Source: Combretum micranthum
Lineage: Eukaryota > Streptophyta > Magnoliopsida > Myrtales > Combretaceae
Length of the DNA: 64,000 nt
Direction of reading: 5' to 3'
Assembly (NCBI GenBank): GCA_024138025.1
Contig: JAMXBD010000232.1
Location: forward strand, 186,001-250,000
In this document: positions 58,380-64,000 of the stretch, in pieces
How the letters are laid out: every line of letters starts with the position of its first letter
How positions within the stretch are numbered: position 1 is the stretch's first letter
Notes under the pieces: generated by a model
Database searches by the model: none
What the model was told of the DNA's origin: nothing
The model's input: only the letters and a program-made list of their open reading frames with translations
Program-made: the position numbers and the translations under genes

Positions 58380-61300
58380 CTCTCCCCTCAAGCTGGTAAA
58401 TGGATATCTTCCATTCTAAGCTTGCTAATAATATCTTGAATATAGTGCTTGGTAGTCCCTTTATAAATATGTTTATGAGTTGATCCTTGATTGGAACGAA
58501 TGGAGTGCATATCAGACCACTACCCAGTTTCTCCTTGATAAAATGTCTGTGTAACTTCAATATACTTTGTTTAATTGTATTGAATAGGATTATGAGGTTC
58601 TACTATGATAATAGGATTATGACCAATACTGATGGCTGATTTACTATCTCAGTAGAACCTCATGGATCCTTTTCCATTTTATTCTTAAGTTATCCAGGAT
58701 TATCTTCAACTAAAGTAACTTCCGCATTCCTAATGCCATTAATCTAAGCTCTGACTCTGCGATTGATTTTGCTACCACATTTTGCTTCTTACTTCTCTAT
58801 GTTACAATATTTCCACCTAGGAGAGTATAGTAACTAGATGTTGATCTCTTGTTGACCAAAGATCTTGTATAATCTACATTAGTATAAGCTTCTAACGTCA
58901 TACTTGTGCCTGTTCCTCGCTTAAATAAAATTCCTCTTCTTGGGTTGCCTTTCAAGTATTATAATATCATATTTATGGCTTGAGGTGTGATTCTTTAGGA
59001 TTGTGCATAAATTGGCTAACCATGCTAACTACAAATACTATATATGGTCTTGTGTGTGCCAGATATATCAACCTCCCAACAAGACTTTGAATTTTATTAG
59101 CGTCTCAACCGATTTATAATCCATCTTCCTTGTTTCTTTCGATAATTCGAGCATTTACTTTTGGTGGGAGATGAAATTTCATTGCTTTGAATGCACTATT
59201 CAATACCTAGGAAGCATTTTAATTTCCTAAGCTCTTTGATGTCGAACTCCTTCAAGAGACATTGCTTCAAATTATTCATCTCTTCTACATCATTGCCCGT
59301 TACGATGATATCATCTACATAAACTAACAATGCCGTGACTCTCTAAGAATCCGAGTGTCTTAAGAATGAAGTACGGTCTCGTTGACTTTGATTGTATCCT
59401 AGTGAGATCATCACCTTAGCAAACCTCTCAAACCAAGCTCGCGGTGATTGTTTGAGTCCATAAAAGGCTTTCTTCAGTTTGCACACTATTCTCTCTTTAG
59501 ATTCAAATCTAGGAGGAACTTACATGTAAATTCCCTCTTGTAGATCATGGAGGAACTCATTCTTAACATCAAATTGTTGTAAATTCTACTCAAAATGAGC
59601 AGCTAAAGACAAAAGTATCCATATTGTTTTCACTTTCACAGCAGGGGCAAATGTCTCAAGATAATCAATGCCATAGGTTTGAGTGTATCCTTTGGCCACT
59701 AGTCTTGCCTTGTATCTTTTTACCGAGTTGTCAGCTTTATATTTTATAGTGAAGACCAACTACAACCAACTAGTTTCTTCCCTCTTGGCAATTCGGCTAA
59801 CTCCCATGTTCTATTCCTCTCAAGGGTTTCCATCTCGATTTTCATAGTATCCTCCCATTTCTTGTCTCCTAATGCTTAGTTAGATTTCTTGGTATCTCGG
59901 TGTGAGAATAGTATGGAGATTAGTTAAGAAGGCTCTATGTTTTTAGGATAGATTTTGATAGGACATGGAAAGATACAGTGGATGTTTTGTGCAAGTTCTT
60001 GTTCCTTTCCTAAATACAATTGGTAAGTCTTCGATACTCGGTTTTTCATGTTCATCTATTGGTTTAGTTGGCTCAACACTTTGTGTGACACTCTCGGTTG
60101 GTTTGGAAGTTGTTTCGGGAATTTGGGCAACAACATAATGGGAGATTATAATGTATTGGTCAAGAGACTGGTAGTTTCCTCTTAGAATAAATATACAGTG
60201 GTGGAATGTTATCTTGATTTCCCTTATCTTTCATCATTTCACCTGATTTGGCTGACTCGATTGACTCAATTAATGGAGAAGTGGATTCATTGGGAACAAA
60301 TTTAGATTTCACGAATGGCTCTAATTGTAACGAAGTGGGCTCAGAGATGGTTATGGGGATAGACTCAAATTGAATAGCTTGAACAAAACTAGGATCAAGA
60401 AGAAACATGTCCTTTGCTTTATCTTCATTCAAAATTTCCCTTAAAGATAAGCTTATCGGAAAAAAGGATTCATCTTTGACAAAAGTAACATCAGCTGAGG
60501 TAGAATTTTTAGTAAGTGGATGAAAATATTTATAACCCTTTTGTGTAGAGGAATATAAAAATGCATCTAAGGGCACGTGGATCCAATTTACTCTTATTGT
60601 GAGAATGAACATGAACAAACATAACACACCCAAAGATTCAAGGAATAAGACTGTTTGAAGTAGAGAAGTTTAGGAAAAAAATTATGATAATATCAATTGG
60701 AGTTTTGAACCAAGGACACGTGTCAGGAGCCTTTATAAGATGGGTTGTGGTTAATACAGCTTCACCTTAGTATTTTTTTTAGAAGCATTCTTGTGTAACA
60801 ACAATGCTCTAGTGATCTCTAGGAGTTGGCCATTCTTTCGCTTAACCACTCCGTTTTGTTGTGGGTGGTAACACTTGAGGATTCATGAATGATCTGTATG
60901 TTCTAAAAGAATGGAGTAAGGATTTGATTGAAATAATCCTTGTCATTATTTGATTGAAATCTCTTAATTTTTATATCAAATCGAGTTTTGATCATGTTGT
61001 AAAATTAGGAAAAGTAGTGCTTACATTAGATTTATTTTTTAAGAGATAAAGTCATGTGACTCGGGTATAATCATCAATAAATAAAACAAACCACCTAGCA
61101 CTAGAAATATTTTCAATGGTAGAAGGCCCCCTTAATATGACCATGAATGAGAGAAAAAGGAATAGAGGTTTTTGTATTGTTTATTGGAAAGGAAGCACGT
61201 TTGTGCTTAGCAAGTTCACAATCATTACAATGAACTAAACGATGATGATGAAGCCAATTTTGGTTTGACATGACAGTCGCAGTAAAAAAAAAAAAAAAAA

Positions 61301-62783
61301 GATGTAGATATGGGCTTTTCAACTCCTATTATACTGCTCTATTTTTCTAGGAAATAAAGACTGCCCCTCTGCCTAGCACGTCTAATCATCTTCTTTGTGT
61401 CCAATGCTTGAAAAACATAGAGTGAAGGGAAAAATGTTACACTGTAATTTAAATCTTTAGTTAATTTTTGAATGGAAATAAGGCTTGCAAATAGCTTAGG
61501 AACACCAAGCACATTTCTTAGTATGAGGTCCTCGTTTATGTAAATATCCCCTTGGCCAGCTACGGTAGTGATGGATCCATCGGCTATTGTGATCTTTCTA
61601 TGGCTACAGTTGGGAGTATAAGAGATAAAATGGAGGAACCGGTTATGTGGTCAGTAGCTTCGGAATCAATCACCTACATGTGAGGAGAATTTCTTTCTAT
61701 GACATTAGTACAAGAGGAAGATGAAATACCTGAAAACACTAATCAACAAGTACCTATCAAGGTTAGCTTCTCAAAAGCTCCTAAAAAATTCTTAGTTTCT
61801 CAATTTTTTCATTATTAAATTCAAGAACATATTTCTTGGAACTTTCTTCACTGATCGACGAAATACTCACCATATGTGCTCAACTTCAATCATTTACACT
61901 TTGATTGGGCTTTTCATTGGACCTGCCATGAAGTTTCTAGCATCTCTCCTCTCCTTGGTGTGACGATGCTTCTTGTAGTATGTGCATAATAGAGAGTCTT
62001 GGTTAAATGGTTTTGCTGAGTTCCTCTAGTAACTAAAGACGGAGGAGCGTTTGCAACTTTCAATCCTATAGCTCTAGTAACAATTGCAGAACTATCTTCT
62101 GCTTGAGGTTCCAGCATAACACTTCGACATCCCTCTTCAACATGTATAATAGAGATTGTCTCATTCAAAGATGGCAGGTCCAGTTTTCCCAAAATCCCAT
62201 TCTAACCCCATCAAATTCAACGTTTAGTCCAGCAAGAAAATCATAAATACATTTTTTTCTCCATGAAATGCTTTAGAATGGTTGCATCTTCACTATAGCG
62301 CATTTGGATGCATTGATAATGGTCAATCTCTTGCCACAAACCTTAAAAGAGACTTGAACATTCAGTGACAGTCCGAGTCTCTTGTTTGGTTGCTAAAATT
62401 TTCATTTTAATTTTGTTTATTTGTGCGGTATTTTTAACCTTGGTATATGTCTATCGAATAGCTTCCCAAATCTCTTTAGCAGTTCTGAGAAACATAAATG
62501 TATCACTAATTTTTGGCAGCATGGAGTTCCATAACCATGACATCACCATAGAGTCTTGTTTGTCTCATGTTGCAAATTTGGGATCGTCTTGCGAAGGACT
62601 TGTGCCCATTAAATGGCTCAATTTCGCTCTATCCTTTAGGAAAGTGCAGACTAATTGTGACTACTTCAACTAATTCTTTCCACTCAATTGATATGCGGCT
62701 TAAATGTCTTGCAAGTCTCTGGTTGTAGTAGCAGTAGTATTCTCGAGTATAGGGATGGTGGTTTTGATAGAATATTTCAACAT
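58380..62783 (-). pseudogene. Ty1/copia gag-pol remnant (second, minus strand)
   Basis: Reading left from an ATG near 62783: Gag (SPSQDDPKFAT, SMVMSWLWNSMLPKISDTFM, TAKEIWEAIR near 62620-62450; MGKLDLPSLNETISII 62190), zinc-knuckle remains (62000-61930), protease (VIDSEATDHI near 61670; DSG changed to DSE), GAG-pre-integrase (CELAKHKRASFPINN near 61190), integrase core (damaged, 61100-60650), integrase C-part (LYSSTQKGYKYFHPLTKNST near 60550), a long acidic/Ser-rich linker (60500-60170), RT (LLVYVDDIIVTGND near 59320, GLKQSPRAWFERFAK near 59440), and RNase H end (HFIKEKLGSGLICTPFVPIK, 58550-58400). Many stops and shifts. Full order is present, so this is an old complete insertion whose 5' leader was later hit by a MULE at 62912. 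Confidence 0.85.
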
Positions 62784-62995
62784 AATTGATTGAATGGAAA
62801 AAAGATACAAAGAGGGGAATATGAGAGAGAATGCTAAGATGATTGAGGGAAACAAAGAAGATGGAGCTTGATTGGGTATGGCAAAAAAAAAAAAAAGAGT
62901 TTATCTAGAAAGGGGAAAAGGAAAAAAATATTACTATTTAAAAAAATTACAAAAATGCCACTAAGAAGAAAATATTCCCAGTTTTAGGCAACTTG

Positions 62996-63096
62996 ACCTC
63001 GTCTCTTTAAGAGATAAGATTATCAGTGCCTGACCTCATCTCTAAAGAGACGAGGTCTATTATAAGTAATGATCCCGTCTCTCCAAGAGACGAGGT
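62996..63096. repeat. Palindrome array of the second MULE copy
   Basis: Three near-palindromes lie at 62996-63020, 63033-63056 and 63072-63096, 37-39 bp apart, with the same half-site (ACCTCGTCTCTT) as the other copies. Confidence 0.9.
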
Positions 63097-63479
63097 TAAC
63101 TATCATCACATAAGTTCGTTGAAAATCGTAAATGACCCCCTGATTACATATTAATTATATAACCTATCAAGATCATACGGAATGAGCCACATAGATTATT
63201 CATTAGCCATCATCTACCATGGTTAAACAACTTGCAGACTTCATAACCTAACCATAAAAGTATTCCCAAACCTAATCCATCAAAAAACTCAGTGTCAAAC
63301 CCAATTCATTCTATCATAGTAGAATTGTAAAACAGTTCACAATAAACATAAAAAACTTACAATATGGAAGAATCGAATGAACGATGTGTTAAGTACATGA
63401 ATGTTATGTTAACTACAAATACCAATGAGAGAAAAGAAGAATCTATATACAAGAATCGTAAAAGATAAAAATCTATACA

Positions 63480-64000
63480 ACAACTATTGCTGGATACCCC
63501 GCCTCCCTCATCCTCACCTAGCAAAAGTCTAGGGGAATGGTGTATGTTGGTGGACATCTTGATGAGGAAGCTCCATGGTCAAATCCACCTGAGTGAGTGT
63601 AGCATCTCCATCTCCATCTCCACCACCAGCACCATAAGAATGAAATGAGATTGGATCTGGCTCTACTTGGGTGAGTCCTCCCCCATATTATGTGGTGGTG
63701 ACGGTTGCCTCTTTTGTAGAGCAAAAAGGGGTATGCAACTCGATGTATGCTATGTCTGCCATGGAGATCTCATGTAGATGAGCATGTGATGATGATGATG
63801 GGACCAGGCTCGGAATGAAGAAAATGTGGAAGGCTTAGCTCATCAAATACATGCTCATGTGAGGGCGAAGGCTTGTCTCTGATATGTACACCTCGGGCTC
63901 GCCTTTGCTCCAAACCCCAACACTAACCCGTCCTTGCCCATGCCTCTCTCTAGTTGGTTGCCGTCTCTATACAGGTTGAGGCTGTAGGTTTTCAGGTGCA
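63480..64000 (-). pseudogene. 3' part of a PMD gene in the second MULE copy
   Basis: Collinear at DNA level with 31550-32050 of the first copy: the C-terminal exon reading GAGG, then TQVDLTMELPHQDVHQHTPF in shifting frames and a GEDEGGG-like tail. The domain itself lies beyond the window. Frame shifts or stops in the visible part indicate decay. Confidence 0.65.

Larger units (their letters stand above)
62912..64000 (-). mobile_element. Second PMD-carrying MULE copy, cut by the window end
   Basis: It starts with GGGGAAAAGGAAAAAAATATT, then AAAATGCCACTAAG and TTTTAGGCAACTTGACCTCG, matching the terminus of the element at 30907. The palindrome array and the 3' part of the PMD gene follow in the same order and orientation. 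Its other end and target duplication lie outside the window. It inserted into the leader of the copia remnant to its left. Confidence 0.85.

Noticed and set aside
1..64000. tRNA, rRNA or microRNA genes
   Set aside because: No cloverleaf or A/B-box pattern was seen. Long hairpins here belong to transposons and cannot be called microRNAs without small-RNA data.

Overview
The window is nuclear DNA of a flowering plant, most likely a eudicot. It is AT-rich and gene-poor, and the recognisable proteins are typical of angiosperm repeats: Ty1/copia and Ty3/gypsy polyproteins, a Mutator-like element (MULE) with a plant-mobile-domain (PMD) gene, a BED/hAT gene, a LINE fragment, and one P-class PPR gene. 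No tRNA, rRNA or clean single-copy intact gene was found. Nearly everything is mobile DNA in different states of decay. The species cannot be named from the sequence.

Layout. 1-3978: empty AT-rich DNA with one fold-back element. 3979-7657: a 3.7-kb solo LTR (minus strand) with a perfect 5-bp target duplication. 10539-10911: a fold-back MITE. 11244-15184: a second very long LTR, followed to 17.58 kb by another LTR-like stretch with an array of hairpin repeats. 17585-22208: a decayed Ty3/gypsy TAT-lineage element (RT, RNase H, integrase), then a tandem array after the integrase and an antisense coiled-coil ORF. 22480-23863: a non-autonomous hAT element. 23880-28190: a decayed Ty1/copia element (minus) interrupted by a MITE and by a ~1.4-kb insertion. 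29419-29737, 30907-36047 and 62912-end: three members of one MULE family whose terminal inverted repeats carry tandem ~25-bp palindromes. The 5.1-kb copy carries a PMD gene and a transposase remnant without its catalytic core. 30.2-40.3 kb: a BED zinc-finger/hAT gene, broken, whose probable first intron hosts the 5.1-kb MULE. 40468-46985: a young copia element (LTRs about 99.6% identical, TSD AAAAA) inserted just behind that gene. 47852-48694: a small hAT element. 50537-53743: a PPR gene broken by several one-base frame shifts. 54.1-56.0 kb: a compositionally odd stretch with recurring GCGCTC/GGCACTC words. 56.7-57.4 kb: a LINE 3' fragment (minus). 58.06-62.8 kb: another decayed copia element (minus), into whose leader the last MULE inserted.

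The two most interesting points are as follows. (1) The young copia element has its Gag start codon inside the LTR, followed by a consensus splice donor. The matching acceptor lies 1.3 kb downstream and restores the gag frame exactly. The predicted intron holds the primer-binding site and a run of stem-loops, three of which show CCCACAGG and a fourth GCCACAG in the loop. If real, spliced RNA makes protein and only unspliced RNA can be packaged and reverse-transcribed. (2) The MULE family has termini built from arrays of ~25-bp palindromes at 38-40-bp period, in a 319-bp MITE and in PMD-carrying copies.

Caution: the young copia element and the PPR gene both show many single-base frame shifts with otherwise well-kept protein sequence. 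This may reflect uncorrected long-read errors rather than biology.
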